From Methylophaga sp. (GTDB lineage Bacteria > Pseudomonadota > Gammaproteobacteria > Nitrosococcales > Methylophagaceae), in the NCBI GenBank assembly GCA_011053005.1, contig DRHW01000034.1, positions 62,001 to 126,000 of the forward strand: DNA of 64,000 nucleotides, read 5' to 3'. The notes under the pieces are model-generated. The model worked only from the letters and a program-made list of their open reading frames with translations, was not told the DNA's origin and ran no database searches. Positions 27,859-37,190 of the stretch are shown piece by piece. How positions within the stretch are numbered: position 1 is the first letter of the stretch; each line of letters starts with the position of its first letter. The position numbers were made by a program, and so were the translations under genes.

Positions 27859-28640
27859 GTTGGCGTCCTGTGAAAGCGGTGGTTGGCCGTGAAATGAGTA
27901 AATTATTTCGCCAACGCGCTCGTTTAATTAGTGCGATGGTTAGACCAATGATCTGGTTATTGGTTATTGGTTCGGGTGTTGGCAGCATGTTGCAAGGTCC
28001 TGAACAAGATGGTTATCTCAGCTTTTTAGTGCCCGGCATTTTAGCGATGACCTTATTGTTCGCCGCTTTATTATCTGCATTGACCTTAGTTTACGATAAA
28101 GAATTTGGTGTGATGCGAATGATGATGATCGCACCAATTGCTCATTATTGGATCGTATTATCGAAACTGATTGCTGCAACCTTAACGGCGATGGTGCAAG
28201 CCTGTTTATTGTTAGTTTTGTTATTAGTATTAGGTTTAGTCAGTTTTAAAATTGCGCTTAGTTTATTGCTGCCCGCTGTTTTAACGGCAATATGTTGTGC
28301 GGCAATTGGTGGATTGATTGCGGTTTATTCTAAAAGCATTGATAACTTCGCCGTCATTATGAATTTCTTCATTTTTCCGGTATTTTTTCTAAGCGGTGCT
28401 TTATATCCGGTGAGTCAATTACCGACTTATCTGCATTACATCGTATTGATAAACCCATTCAGTTATGGTGTTGATTTACTCAAACATGCCGTACCTAATG
28501 TGCCGACTGACTTTTCAGTGATGACAGATATTGCTATTTTACTTGGATTTTCAGCTGTTGCCATAGCTATTGCTTGCTGGCAATTTTCTCGTGAATCAGT
28601 ACATGAACCTTTGTTTCATCGTGCGACCAAAGGTAATTAG
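27855..28640 (+). CDS. ABC-2 type transporter permease
   Basis: The ATG at 27855 overlaps the ATPase stop (ATGA), giving 261 residues starting [18 protein letters not shown]; the track start at 27819 is rejected. About six membrane helices can be traced, with the ABC-2 signature region in FAVIMNFFIFPVFFLSGALYPVSQLP. The partner of the preceding ATPase. Last gene of the pqq run; a hairpin follows 40 bases later. Confidence 0.9.
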   Translation: MSWRPVKAVVGREMSKLFRQRARLISAMVRPMIWLLVIGSGVGSMLQGPEQDGYLSFLVPGILAMTLLFAALLSALTLVYDKEFGVMRMMMIAPIAHYWIVLSKLIAATLTAMVQACLLLVLLLVLGLVSFKIALSLLLPAVLTAICCAAIGGLIAVYSKSIDNFAVIMNFFIFPVFFLSGALYPVSQLPTYLHYIVLINPFSYGVDLLKHAVPNVPTDFSVMTDIAILLGFSAVAIAIACWQFSRESVHEPLFHRATKGN

Positions 28641-29015
28641 TGTCCCAAAAAATTTAAAATAATTGAGAGCAATCTAAAAACAAAACAGCTGAGATTTCAG
28701 CTGTTTTGTCATATCATCTTCTCAACAACACCAATCAATTTCCCTGTATCTTTTTAGCGCCTAATCATCGAAAGATTAATGGTTATTACCTGTGATTTAT
28801 CAGTTAATTTCTGTGTGTAAAAGCTTACAATAATCAGCTCAATATAACGTCATTGTCATTATTTAAGCTTATTGTTATGGGAAAAAGCTTAAGCGCTTGT
28901 ATACTATTACGATTTATATTTTTAACACCTTAATTCTTATCATCCTAAATATGCTGATATATCAAATCGCTGATATATCTAATTACGGATAAGAACACCT
29001 TGATTAGAGACTGAA
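28641..29015. other. Intergenic region upstream of glnS
   Basis: 375 bases without a gene. It holds the hairpin at 28681 and AT-rich sequence. A TATACT at 28900-28905 could be a -10 box for glnS, but no good -35 box stands 16-18 bases before it. Confidence 0.5.
28681..28708 (+). terminator. Hairpin after the pqq/ABC operon, likely terminator
   Basis: CAAAACAGCTGA, loop GATT, TCAGCTGTTTTG: a perfect 12-bp stem. The T residues are part of the stem rather than a separate run, so termination strength is uncertain. Confidence 0.55.
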
Positions 29016-30704
29016 ATGAGCGAAGTAGAAGTAGTAACATCAAAACCCAGTAATTTCATACGAAATATCATCAATGCTGATCTTGAGGCGGGTAAAAATG
29101 AAGGGCATATCCGCACGCGTTTCCCGCCAGAACCGAATGGTTATTTGCATATTGGTCACGCAAAATCTATTTGTCTAAATTTTGGTATTGCCAATGATTA
29201 TAACGGCGAATGTAACCTACGGTTTGATGATACAAATCCTCATAAAGAAAACGAAGAATTTGTTAATGCGATTAAGGAAGACGTGCTTTGGTTAGGTTTT
29301 GATTGGACTGATCATCAATATTTCGCCTCTGATTATTTTGGCAAATTATATGACTATGCCGTTCAGTTAATCGAACAAGGTGATGCTTATGTGTGTGATT
29401 TATCGGCTGATGAGATCCGTGAATATCGCGGTACATTAACTGAACCGGGTAAAAACAGTCCATACCGTGATCGTAGCATCGCTGAAAACTTAGCCTTATT
29501 TAAAGGCATGCGTGATGGTGAATTCGCTGACGGATCGAAATTATTACGCGCTAAAATCGATATGTCTTCGCCCAATATCAACATGCGTGATCCTGCTATT
29601 TACCGAATTCGTCATGGTGTTGTTCATCATCAAACCGGCAGTGAATGGTGTATTTACCCAATGTATGATTACACGCACTGCTTGTCTGATTCGATTGAAG
29701 GTGTGACGCATTCTATTTGTACTTTAGAATTTGCCGATCATAAAGCTTTATATGACTGGTTCTTAGATACGTTAAAAGTACCATGTCATCCACTACAAAT
29801 TGAATTTTCACGTCTTAATTTGCAATACGCAATCACCAGCAAACGTAAATTAACCCAATTAGTTGAAGATGGCTTAGTGGATGGCTGGAATGATCCACGC
29901 ATGTCGACTATTTCTGGCATGCGCCGTCGTGGTTATCCTGCTGCCGCTATTCGTGATTTTTGTGAACGTATTGGCGTGACAAAAGCTGATAACTCAGTAG
30001 AAATGGAAATGTTTGATAATTGCATTCGTGAAAATCTTAACGAACATGCACCACGTGCGATGGCGGTTTTAAATCCACTTAAAGTGGTCATCACTAATTA
30101 TCCTGAAGGCCAAACAGAGCAATTAGTAGCCGCTAATCATCCGCAAGATGACAGTATGGGGACGCGAATTGTGCCGTTTACTCGTGAACTTTATATTGAT
30201 AAAGAAGACTTTAAAGAAGAAGCGAATAATAAATTTAAACGCTTGGTGACTGATAAAGAAGTTCGCCTCAGAAATGCTTATGTTATCCGTTGTGATGAAG
30301 TGATTAAAGATGCAGAGGGCGAGATTATTGAATTACGTTGTAGCTATGATCCTGCCACTTTAGGCGCGAATCCTGAAGGACGTAAAGTGAAAGGCGTTAT
30401 TCACTGGGTTTCGGCTGAGCAAGGCATTAAAGCTGAAGTCAGATTATTTGATCGCTTATTTAATCACCCGCATCCAGATAATGATAAATCAGTGGATGAC
30501 TTCACCGTTCACATTAATCCAAATTCATTAGTGACCTTGACTGATTGTGTTTTAGAACCAAGCTTGCTTGATGCTGCTCCGGGCACGGTTTATCAATTTG
30601 AGCGAGAAGGTTATTTTTGTGCCGATAGCGAGTTGTGCCAAGATGGAAAATTAGTATTCAATCGAACAGTTACATTGCGTGATACATGGGATAAGCCGGA
30701 ATAG
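29016..30704 (+). CDS. glnS: Glutamine--tRNA ligase
   Basis: Class Ib aminoacyl-tRNA synthetase that charges tRNA-Gln. 562 residues with [15 protein letters not shown] (HIGH motif), LRFDDTNP, and a KMSKS-equivalent loop that reads AITSKRKL where E. coli has VMSKRKL. It continues [24 protein letters not shown]. The C-terminal beta-barrel anticodon-binding domains are complete. Presence of GlnRS fits a gammaproteobacterium. Single-gene unit. Confidence 0.97.
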   Translation: MSEVEVVTSKPSNFIRNIINADLEAGKNEGHIRTRFPPEPNGYLHIGHAKSICLNFGIANDYNGECNLRFDDTNPHKENEEFVNAIKEDVLWLGFDWTDHQYFASDYFGKLYDYAVQLIEQGDAYVCDLSADEIREYRGTLTEPGKNSPYRDRSIAENLALFKGMRDGEFADGSKLLRAKIDMSSPNINMRDPAIYRIRHGVVHHQTGSEWCIYPMYDYTHCLSDSIEGVTHSICTLEFADHKALYDWFLDTLKVPCHPLQIEFSRLNLQYAITSKRKLTQLVEDGLVDGWNDPRMSTISGMRRRGYPAAAIRDFCERIGVTKADNSVEMEMFDNCIRENLNEHAPRAMAVLNPLKVVITNYPEGQTEQLVAANHPQDDSMGTRIVPFTRELYIDKEDFKEEANNKFKRLVTDKEVRLRNAYVIRCDEVIKDAEGEIIELRCSYDPATLGANPEGRKVKGVIHWVSAEQGIKAEVRLFDRLFNHPHPDNDKSVDDFTVHINPNSLVTLTDCVLEPSLLDAAPGTVYQFEREGYFCADSELCQDGKLVFNRTVTLRDTWDKPE

Positions 30705-30861
30705 TCGAGAATAATATTAAAGTCCGACGGCAAGTGTTCGGTTGTGTTTAAAGTATTAGATAAATGAACAACGCTCGGAAGGTTTGCTAGCTAGCGAGCC
30801 TATTGAGTTGCAGCTATATAATAAAACTCTTATGCTACTGCACACACGATAAGGATGAAAA

Positions 30862-31521
30862 ATGGCCACAACACTTGATATCGCTCATTTTAATATGCTG
30901 GAACAACAAGTCCGTCCTAGTGATGTATTAGATCCTCGCGTCTTAACGGTATTAAAAGATATCGTGCGTACACGATTTGTTGATGAAGAATTTTCAGGTC
31001 TTGCTTACGCTGATACCGAATTGCCAATAGGTTATGGTCAAACAATGCTTTCGCCAGTGTTGCAAGGTCGTTTATTGCAAGCTCTCAATATTCAGCCAGA
31101 TGAAAAAGTATTAGAAATCGGTACCGGCAATGGCTACTTCACGGCATTATTAGCAACGTTAGCAAAGACGGTAATCAGTGTTGAAATCGTGCCTGAGTTA
31201 TCCGTGATAGCAGGCCGTAATTTAGCAAAAACGGGCATTGATAATGTGATGCTTTATGTGGGAGATGCATCACGAGGATGGCCGTTAGTTGATCGTGTTG
31301 ATCTGATTGTAGCAACGGCTGCTTTTGTGAGTGTTCCCAATGATTACTTGCAGAGTCTACAGATCGGTGGGCGAATGCTCGCGATAGTCGGTAAAGGTCA
31401 GAATATGCAAGTGCAACTTATTCGACGAGTTGCCGAAAGAGAGTGGCAAACCAGAACCGTCTTTGAAACCGTTATTTCAGCGATGATAAACGCTGAACCT
31501 AAACCAGAATTTGAATTTTAA
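30862..31521 (+). CDS. Protein-L-isoaspartate O-methyltransferase family protein
   Basis: 219 residues with a Rossmann SAM-binding motif VLEIGTGNGYFTALLA and the upstream PIGYGQTMLSP, which resembles but departs from the canonical Pcm sequence PIGxGQTISQP. This type of PIMT paralogue is commonly found beside rhodanese and tolC genes, as here. True isoaspartyl repair activity is therefore not certain. An AAGGATG box precedes the ATG. Confidence 0.85.
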   Translation: MATTLDIAHFNMLEQQVRPSDVLDPRVLTVLKDIVRTRFVDEEFSGLAYADTELPIGYGQTMLSPVLQGRLLQALNIQPDEKVLEIGTGNGYFTALLATLAKTVISVEIVPELSVIAGRNLAKTGIDNVMLYVGDASRGWPLVDRVDLIVATAAFVSVPNDYLQSLQIGGRMLAIVGKGQNMQVQLIRRVAEREWQTRTVFETVISAMINAEPKPEFEF

Positions 31522-31535
31522 AAGAGAATAAAGAC

Positions 31536-31859
31536 ATGAGACAAATGACTGCCACTGAATTACGTGATTTCTTAGCCAGCGGTGTTTCGCCAGTAAAAAT
31601 CGATGTGCGTGAACAGATTGAATTACAAAATGGTGTAATGGACGGCGCGATACATATTCCGATGCAAAGCATTCCTGGTCAATTGAATACCTTGGAACAA
31701 CACAAAAACGATGTCGTTGTACTGATTTGTCGCTCAGGTAAACGTAGTCATCAAGTGGGTGATTTTATGGAACAAATGGGGTTCACTGATGTTATTAATT
31801 TAGTCGGCGGCATGAATGCATGGGCTAAGGATGTTGATACAAGTATGAGTGTATATTGA
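31536..31859 (+). CDS. Single-domain rhodanese-like protein
   Basis: 107 residues forming one rhodanese domain with the active-site loop CRSGKRSHQ, whose cysteine can accept sulfane sulfur, and the entry motif KIDVREQIELQNGVMDGAIHIPM. No signal peptide, so cytoplasmic. It lies 14 bases after the PIMT-like gene and 26 before tolC, a common trio. It could contribute to sulfur relay with TusA/DsrE2, but it is 13 kb from them. Confidence 0.9.
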   Translation: MRQMTATELRDFLASGVSPVKIDVREQIELQNGVMDGAIHIPMQSIPGQLNTLEQHKNDVVVLICRSGKRSHQVGDFMEQMGFTDVINLVGGMNAWAKDVDTSMSVY

Positions 31860-31885
31860 GCCCAAGTCTAAGTTAAGGTAAAAAA

Positions 31886-33232
31886 ATGAAACGTTTGAAG
31901 TTAACCACACTACTTATTGCCTCACTGTTTTCGTCGGCAAGTATGGCCGAAGATTTAATGCAGGTTTATGGCTTAGCACTCAGAGGCGATCCACAGTTAT
32001 TGGCTGAAGCCGCATCGCGTCAAGCTGTGGGTGAATTAGGTGACCAAGCACATGCACGATTTTTACCACAATTAGGCTTAGGTGCTGATGTTGGTTATAC
32101 GTGGCAAGATGTTTCATCTTCTGGTCAGACTGACGGGAAAAGCAACTTTGATAACCGTGGCTATACCCTAAGTATTACCCAACCTATTTATCATCAAGAA
32201 AATTTCGTTCAGCAAGCTCAGGCTAATATTGCTATCGAAGGTGCGACCGCCAGTTATCAAGTTGCTGAACAAGCCTTAATTGTTCGAGTTGCCGAACGTT
32301 ATTTTGATGTTTTAGGTCGTCAAGATGATGTCACCTTCGCTATTGCTGAACGTGAAGCCATTGCTCGACAATTAGATCAAACACAACAGCGTTTTGATGT
32401 TGGTATTTCGACGATTACTGATGTCGTCGAATCACAAGCAGCTTATGATTTAGCCAATGCTAGCGTGATTAGCGCTCAAAACGAATTAGCAAATAGTGGT
32501 GAGCGTCTTAGAGAAACAGCAGGTAAATATATCGACATGTTAGCTGCTTTAAAAGCAGAAACACCTTTAGTCACACCAGAACCAACTAATATTAATGATT
32601 GGAGTGATGTGGCATTGGCTCAAAACCCGAGTTTGTTAGTCTCTCGCAGTGAGGTTGAAAGCGCCGGCCAAACGATTGAATTACAAAAAAGTGAGCATTA
32701 TCCAAGCTTAGATCTGGTTGGGCAGAAAGGTTATAGTTATCAGGGTGATACCGGTGTTAACAGCAATGGTTTTGCTAATACCTCAAGCGGTAGTCGCTCA
32801 ACAGATCAAGAAACGCTAAGTCTGCAATTTAATCTACCGATTGATGTGTCTGGCGCAGTACGTTCAAGAACGCGAGAAGCGAGTTATCGACTCGATCAAT
32901 CAATGCAAAATGAAGAACAACAACGCCGTGCAGTAATGCGATTGACACGTGAAGCATACAACAGCGTGATGTCAGGTATTAGCCGTGTTAAAGCCCTTAA
33001 ACAAGCGGTTGTGTCGAATGAGAAAGCATTAGAGTCGACAACTGCGGGTTATGATGTTGGTACGCGTACTACGGTCGATGTACTTAATGTGCGTCGAGAT
33101 TTATTCAGCGCACGTCGCGATTATGCACAATCTCGTTATGACTACATTGTGAATACCTTACGTTTAAAACAAGCTGCCGGCACGGTTGGTATTGATGATT
33201 TAGCGATAATCAATGAATGGTTAGCTAGTTAA
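31886..33232 (+). CDS. tolC: TolC family outer membrane channel protein
   Basis: 448-residue outer membrane efflux duct with a Sec signal (MKRLKLTTLLIASLFSSASMAED), two repeated OEP domains and long helical stretches (FDVGISTITDVVESQAAYDLANA and its repeat counterpart YDVGTRTTVDVLNVRRDLFSARRDYAQSRYDY, cited in shortened form as YDVGTRTTVDVLNVRRDL). It would serve type I secretion and RND or ABC efflux. RBS TAAGG upstream. The last residues end in INEWLAS, with no long periplasmic tail. Confidence 0.93.
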   Translation: MKRLKLTTLLIASLFSSASMAEDLMQVYGLALRGDPQLLAEAASRQAVGELGDQAHARFLPQLGLGADVGYTWQDVSSSGQTDGKSNFDNRGYTLSITQPIYHQENFVQQAQANIAIEGATASYQVAEQALIVRVAERYFDVLGRQDDVTFAIAEREAIARQLDQTQQRFDVGISTITDVVESQAAYDLANASVISAQNELANSGERLRETAGKYIDMLAALKAETPLVTPEPTNINDWSDVALAQNPSLLVSRSEVESAGQTIELQKSEHYPSLDLVGQKGYSYQGDTGVNSNGFANTSSGSRSTDQETLSLQFNLPIDVSGAVRSRTREASYRLDQSMQNEEQQRRAVMRLTREAYNSVMSGISRVKALKQAVVSNEKALESTTAGYDVGTRTTVDVLNVRRDLFSARRDYAQSRYDYIVNTLRLKQAAGTVGIDDLAIINEWLAS

Positions 33233-33235
33233 AAC

Positions 33236-33805
33236 ATGTCAGCACATTGTCCATTGATAGCAACGAAACAGGGCAGTGTGCTGGTATTGATCGATATTCA
33301 GCAACGATTAACGACAGTAATGCCTGACGGCATTGGTCAACGCTTGATAGCACAAGTTGCTATCTTGCTAAAAGCTTCGCAAGCATTATCAATACCGGTC
33401 ATTGTGACCGAACAATATCCCAAAGGTTTAGGGCCAACAGAATCAGTATTAAAATCGTTGCTGCCAGAAGTAACACCTATTATTGAAAAAACTAATTTTT
33501 CTGCGGCTAAAGTTGATGAGTTTGTAGCGACAATTGTGCAAGCTAAACGCCGCCAAATTATTTTGACGGGCATGGAAACACATATTTGTATTCTGCAAAC
33601 AGCATTAGATTTGCAACAGCAGGGCTATCAAGTGATTGTGGTTGAAGATGCAGTAAGTTCACGAACAATAACAAATCAACAGAATGCTTTACAGCGACTT
33701 CGCCAAGCGGGCGTTATTATCAGCAATGTAGAATCGATTATTTTTGAATGGTTAGGTGATGCCAAACATCCGGTATTTAAAAGCTTAAGTAAACTGATCG
33801 TTTAA
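33236..33805 (+). CDS. Isochorismatase-family cysteine hydrolase
   Basis: 189 residues with the isochorismatase-like fold: catalytic Asp in VLIDIQQRL, Lys in IIEKTNFSA, and Cys in GMETHICILQTALDLQQQGYQV. The cysteine indicates a hydrolase of the YcaC/nicotinamidase-like class. Substrate unknown. It starts three bases after tolC and converges with the radical SAM gene. Confidence 0.88.
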   Translation: MSAHCPLIATKQGSVLVLIDIQQRLTTVMPDGIGQRLIAQVAILLKASQALSIPVIVTEQYPKGLGPTESVLKSLLPEVTPIIEKTNFSAAKVDEFVATIVQAKRRQIILTGMETHICILQTALDLQQQGYQVIVVEDAVSSRTITNQQNALQRLRQAGVIISNVESIIFEWLGDAKHPVFKSLSKLIV

Positions 33806-33807
33806 CT

Positions 33808-35319
33808 TCATAAATGGGCTAATTGCCGTTTATTTGCCACACCGACACGCACTGTTTTTTCGACCGGTTTATCTCGTTCATAATCCGGAATGCCTTTCAA
33901 TTTTACTCGTGCATAGTCGATCGCTAATTGTTGTTTTACTACCTCAGGCGAAAGATTGAAATCTTCAGTAAAAATCACATAAACCAGTTCAAATAAGCGT
34001 TTTAAGGCGATTTTCCACGAACTCCCTGCGCGAATGTATAAGCTATCTGACAAGGTCATAAAGTGTTTGAATGGCTGATCAGTCAAAATCAACGGCAAAC
34101 TATGACTGAAACGACCTGAGTTACCTAACATATCCCAAAAACGAGCAAACCGATTGACTCGCTGCATTTCATTAAAGTTAATATCGAGCGTAGTTAAAAT
34201 ATTATAAGGTGGCTCAGGATTAAAACGGAGTCGATAAGGATCATTATGGCGATTAAGTGGCGCACCTCGTAAGCGTTTTAATATACCCATTTGAATTTCG
34301 TGAGGGTTCAATGCCAGCAGTTGATTAAAGCTGTCGCCAAAATTGTCTAGCGTGTCACTCGGCAAACCAAAAATAAGATCGGTATGCAGATGAGCACCAG
34401 TATTTTCACGTAACCAGGTTAGATTATCTTTGGTTTTTTGATTGTTTTGTTTACGACTAATGAGATCTTGGATTTCCGGATCAAAAGTTTGCACCCCGAT
34501 TTCAAACTGCAAACTATTAGCAGGAAAGCGCTGTAGCATTTCTTTTAATCTATCAGGCAAATTATCGGGCACTACTTCAAAGTGCAGATACAAATCATCA
34601 GTCATTCTTTCAAGGAAAAATTCTAAAATAGCGATGCTGGTGCTGATTTTGAGATTAAAGGTGCGATCGATAAATTTAAAATTACGCACGCCGCGCTGTA
34701 GTAATTTATCCATTTCTGCAAAAAATGCTTCTAATGGAAATGGCGAGACCGTTTTATCTAATGCTGACAAACAAAATTCACACTTAAATGGGCAACCACG
34801 CGAGGCTTCAACATAAATGAGCCGATTACGAATATCATCATCATCGTAATAATCGTAAGGTAAAACTAATTCCTCAAGTGGCGTTGCTTTACCTTCGATA
34901 AATTTTTGTTCGGGGCGTTTGCCATCGAGTAATTGTTGGCAAAGTTCACGTAAGCTCAGTTCGCCAGGCCCTGAAATGACATAGTCGGCTAACGCCGCCA
35001 CTTCGGGTACATCAGGATAATGGCTAACTTCTGGTCCACCAAGTACCACAATGAGTTCTGGCGAAATCTGTTTTAACATGGCGATGACTTTGTGGATTTC
35101 ACTGACATTCCAAATATAAACGCTCAAACCAATAATTTTTGGTTGCTGCGCCAGTATTTGTTCGACAATATTAATCGGCAGTTCTTGAATGGTGAATTCG
35201 AGAATTTTGGTTTGCTGTTGTAAGCCACCTAAATTGGCATAAAGATAACGCAAACCAAAAGCGGTGTGCATATATCGGGCATTAAGAGTACTGAGAATGA
35301 TGGGCGAAGTTGATTGCAT
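33808..35319 (-). CDS. B12-binding domain radical SAM protein (DUF4080-like C-terminus)
   Basis: 503 residues: N-terminal cobalamin-binding-like domain (about 1-140, with GLSVYIWNVSEIHKV and VVLGGPEVSHYPD), radical SAM domain with CPFKCEFC near residue 185, and a C-terminal region matching the DUF4080 type. The canonical DxHxxG cobalamin motif is not obvious, so cobalamin binding is uncertain. Many such proteins are methyltransferases or modify unknown substrates; no function can be named. It stands alone between two plus-strand genes. Confidence 0.87.
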   Translation of the reverse strand: MQSTSPIILSTLNARYMHTAFGLRYLYANLGGLQQQTKILEFTIQELPINIVEQILAQQPKIIGLSVYIWNVSEIHKVIAMLKQISPELIVVLGGPEVSHYPDVPEVAALADYVISGPGELSLRELCQQLLDGKRPEQKFIEGKATPLEELVLPYDYYDDDDIRNRLIYVEASRGCPFKCEFCLSALDKTVSPFPLEAFFAEMDKLLQRGVRNFKFIDRTFNLKISTSIAILEFFLERMTDDLYLHFEVVPDNLPDRLKEMLQRFPANSLQFEIGVQTFDPEIQDLISRKQNNQKTKDNLTWLRENTGAHLHTDLIFGLPSDTLDNFGDSFNQLLALNPHEIQMGILKRLRGAPLNRHNDPYRLRFNPEPPYNILTTLDINFNEMQRVNRFARFWDMLGNSGRFSHSLPLILTDQPFKHFMTLSDSLYIRAGSSWKIALKRLFELVYVIFTEDFNLSPEVVKQQLAIDYARVKLKGIPDYERDKPVEKTVRVGVANKRQLAHL

Positions 35320-35438
35320 TGAGGTATTTTAGCTTAATTTGAACAATAGCACGGTTAAAAAACGACATGGGTTGAAGTGCCATTGTTTATTGTTACGATG
35401 TGATGCATGCTTTTATGAAAATGACTAGGAAGAGATAT

Positions 35439-35924
35439 ATGACTGAAATTTACACGTATTCGATTAATAGCCTACAAGGTCAGAATATCGACTTGTCTGC
35501 ATATAAAGATAAGGTTATTTTGGTGGTTAATACGGCAAGCGAATGCGGTTTTACGCCACAATACGAAGGATTGCAGGCATTGCATAAACAATATCGTGAT
35601 AAAGGCTTAGTGATTATTGGCGTGCCTTGTAATCAATTTGGTCATCAAGAGCCGGGCGATGCTACCGTTATTTCTGAAGGTTGTTTAATTAATTATGGAG
35701 TAGATTTTTTGATAACCGAAAAGGTGGATGTCAACGGAACTCAAAGCCATCCACTTTTTAGTTATCTGCGTAAGGCTTTGCCTGGTGTATTTGGTAATAA
35801 AATTAAATGGAATTTTACTAAGTTTTTAATTGGTCGCGATGGTAAACCACTTTATCGCTTTGCTCCGATTACAAAACCGGAAAAATTAGAGAAATATATT
35901 AAGCAGGCATTGGTTAAAGCTTAA
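35439..35924 (+). CDS. Glutathione peroxidase-family protein (Cys type)
   Basis: 161 residues from the ATG at 35439, six bases after AGGAAG; the track start at 35400 adds 13 unrelated residues. Peroxidatic Cys in NTASECGFTPQYEGLQ, and the family signature GVPCNQFGHQEPG with the Gln and later WNFTKFLIG. Cys replaces Sec. Reduces peroxides, probably with thioredoxin or glutathione as donor. No signal peptide is seen. Confidence 0.93.
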   Translation: MTEIYTYSINSLQGQNIDLSAYKDKVILVVNTASECGFTPQYEGLQALHKQYRDKGLVIIGVPCNQFGHQEPGDATVISEGCLINYGVDFLITEKVDVNGTQSHPLFSYLRKALPGVFGNKIKWNFTKFLIGRDGKPLYRFAPITKPEKLEKYIKQALVKA

Positions 35925-36110
35925 AAATATAACTAGCTGAAATTATTTGGATTTTTTTGGGTGGGTTTTAAGTTTTTATAGGGCTACAAAAAAAAATTAT
36001 ATAAATAATCAATTTTATTGAGAACTTAACGAAAACCCTTTTGTCTTCTTAGTTACAATAGAAATCATTAAACAGGTATTTTTGTTTAATTTAGTTTTTA
36101 GGACAGTGAC

Positions 36111-36407
36111 ATTAAAAGAATCATTTCTCAAATTGTTTTTGTTTTACTAATAGCGTCAGGCGAAGCGTACGCCCATGCTAATACCAGCACGCAACTATTA
36201 TTAACGCAAAGTAATGCGATAGGCGATAGTGTTATTATCGCCGAAGATCTTGATAACGACCTACCTTTCATCCTTGTTTCATCTCCACAACTAAAGCCAA
36301 ATGTTTTTGCGTTGGCTTTGCTTTTCCCACTCGCAAACATCAACCTCATTACTCGTGAGATTGTTAATGGTCATGGTATTAGAGCACCGCCCGTATTCTT
36401 CAGTTAA
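36111..36407 (+). CDS. Small exported protein, apparent ATT start codon
   Basis: Absent from the ORF track. An open frame of 98 codons begins at ATT-AAA-AGA and reads (M)KRIISQIVFVLLIASGEA followed by YAHA, a textbook signal peptide. A TAG closes the frame four codons upstream, and no ATG, GTG or TTG occurs before the signal peptide. AGGA lies seven bases upstream of the ATT. The mature ~75 residues include a hydrophobic segment NVFALALLFPLANINLI and end with TAA. No family recognised. Either ATT is a real start, as in infC, or an ATG has mutated and the gene is dying. Confidence 0.6.
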   Translation: MKRIISQIVFVLLIASGEAYAHANTSTQLLLTQSNAIGDSVIIAEDLDNDLPFILVSSPQLKPNVFALALLFPLANINLITREIVNGHGIRAPPVFFS

Positions 36408-36488
36408 TCATATTTAAATTTTGGTCACGTTATACCTGCTTTTGCAGTGCGTTGACCATCTAAAAATACATATTGAAGGATAAATATC

Positions 36489-37076
36489 ATGAAAAATATA
36501 CATTTAGTATCGCTAGATAGTAATGCTCACTTGGTACAGCCTGAAGAATTCAATGACATCTTATTAACGTCATCAGTGCGTACTATATTTACTGACTTTA
36601 AAAAACATCAACCTTTAGTGATAGAGGTAGATACCTTGGCATCTGATGCTTTATTTTTAATGCAGAAATCACATGTTCATTTGCAATTGGTGGTCGACCA
36701 TAATAATGAGTTTATTGGCACTATCAGCCAACATGAACTCAATGAACAACAATTTTTGATTCAACAGAAAAAAGGCTTTGATCGTTATCAATTAACCGTT
36801 GGCGATTTGATGGTCAATCGAGAAAATATCAAAGGTTTGCATTACCGTTTACTTGATCTTATTTCGATAGGGGATTTGATTGAATCACTGAAAAAAGAAG
36901 GCATGCAGCACTGTTTAGTGACTGATCCTGAAAACAAACAAATAAGAGGTGTTATTTCAGCAAGAGATATTTCTCGGCGTTTACATATTCCTGTGGATAT
37001 TCAATCACCACAAACCTTTGTAAATATTTTTGAAGCGGTCAATGACACGCATCATCATCAACAATACGCTTTTTAA
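36489..37076 (+). CDS. CBS-domain protein
   Basis: 195 residues with a CBS pair: first motif around DTLASDALFLMQKSHVHLQLVVDHNNEFIGTISQHEL, second around GDLIESLKKEGMQHCLVTDPENKQIRGVISARDISRRL. The second has the conserved GVISARDI. An N-terminal ~45-residue extension and a His-rich tail (DTHHHQQYAF) are specific. AGGATA box upstream of the ATG. Probably a cytoplasmic nucleotide sensor; partner unknown. Only 81 bases after the small exported protein gene. Confidence 0.82.
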   Translation: MKNIHLVSLDSNAHLVQPEEFNDILLTSSVRTIFTDFKKHQPLVIEVDTLASDALFLMQKSHVHLQLVVDHNNEFIGTISQHELNEQQFLIQQKKGFDRYQLTVGDLMVNRENIKGLHYRLLDLISIGDLIESLKKEGMQHCLVTDPENKQIRGVISARDISRRLHIPVDIQSPQTFVNIFEAVNDTHHHQQYAF

Positions 37077-37087
37077 TTAGGACGAAT

Positions 37088-37128
37088 AAAAAAGGCTTAT
37101 TACGGATTAGTGTAATAAGCCTTTTTTT
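37088..37128. terminator. Bidirectional terminator between convergent genes
   Basis: AAAAAGGCTTATTAC, loop GGATTAGT, GTAATAAGCCTTTTTTT. A 13-bp AT-rich stem plus A-run and T-run, between the CBS gene (+) and the unknown gene at 37191 (-), so it can serve both. Confidence 0.85.
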
Positions 37129-37190
37129 GTATTTCATCATTTAAAAAAACATCGCCCCAAAGTAGGCTAACTGATTAAAAAGTGACAAAA

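Noticed and set aside
28872-28905. glnS promoter with TTGTTA and TATACT
   Set aside because: The spacing is about 22 bases, too long for a sigma-70 promoter.
36128-36349. 73-residue minus ORF in the 36.1-36.4 kb region
   Set aside because: Antisense to the signal-peptide-bearing plus frame, which explains the sequence better.
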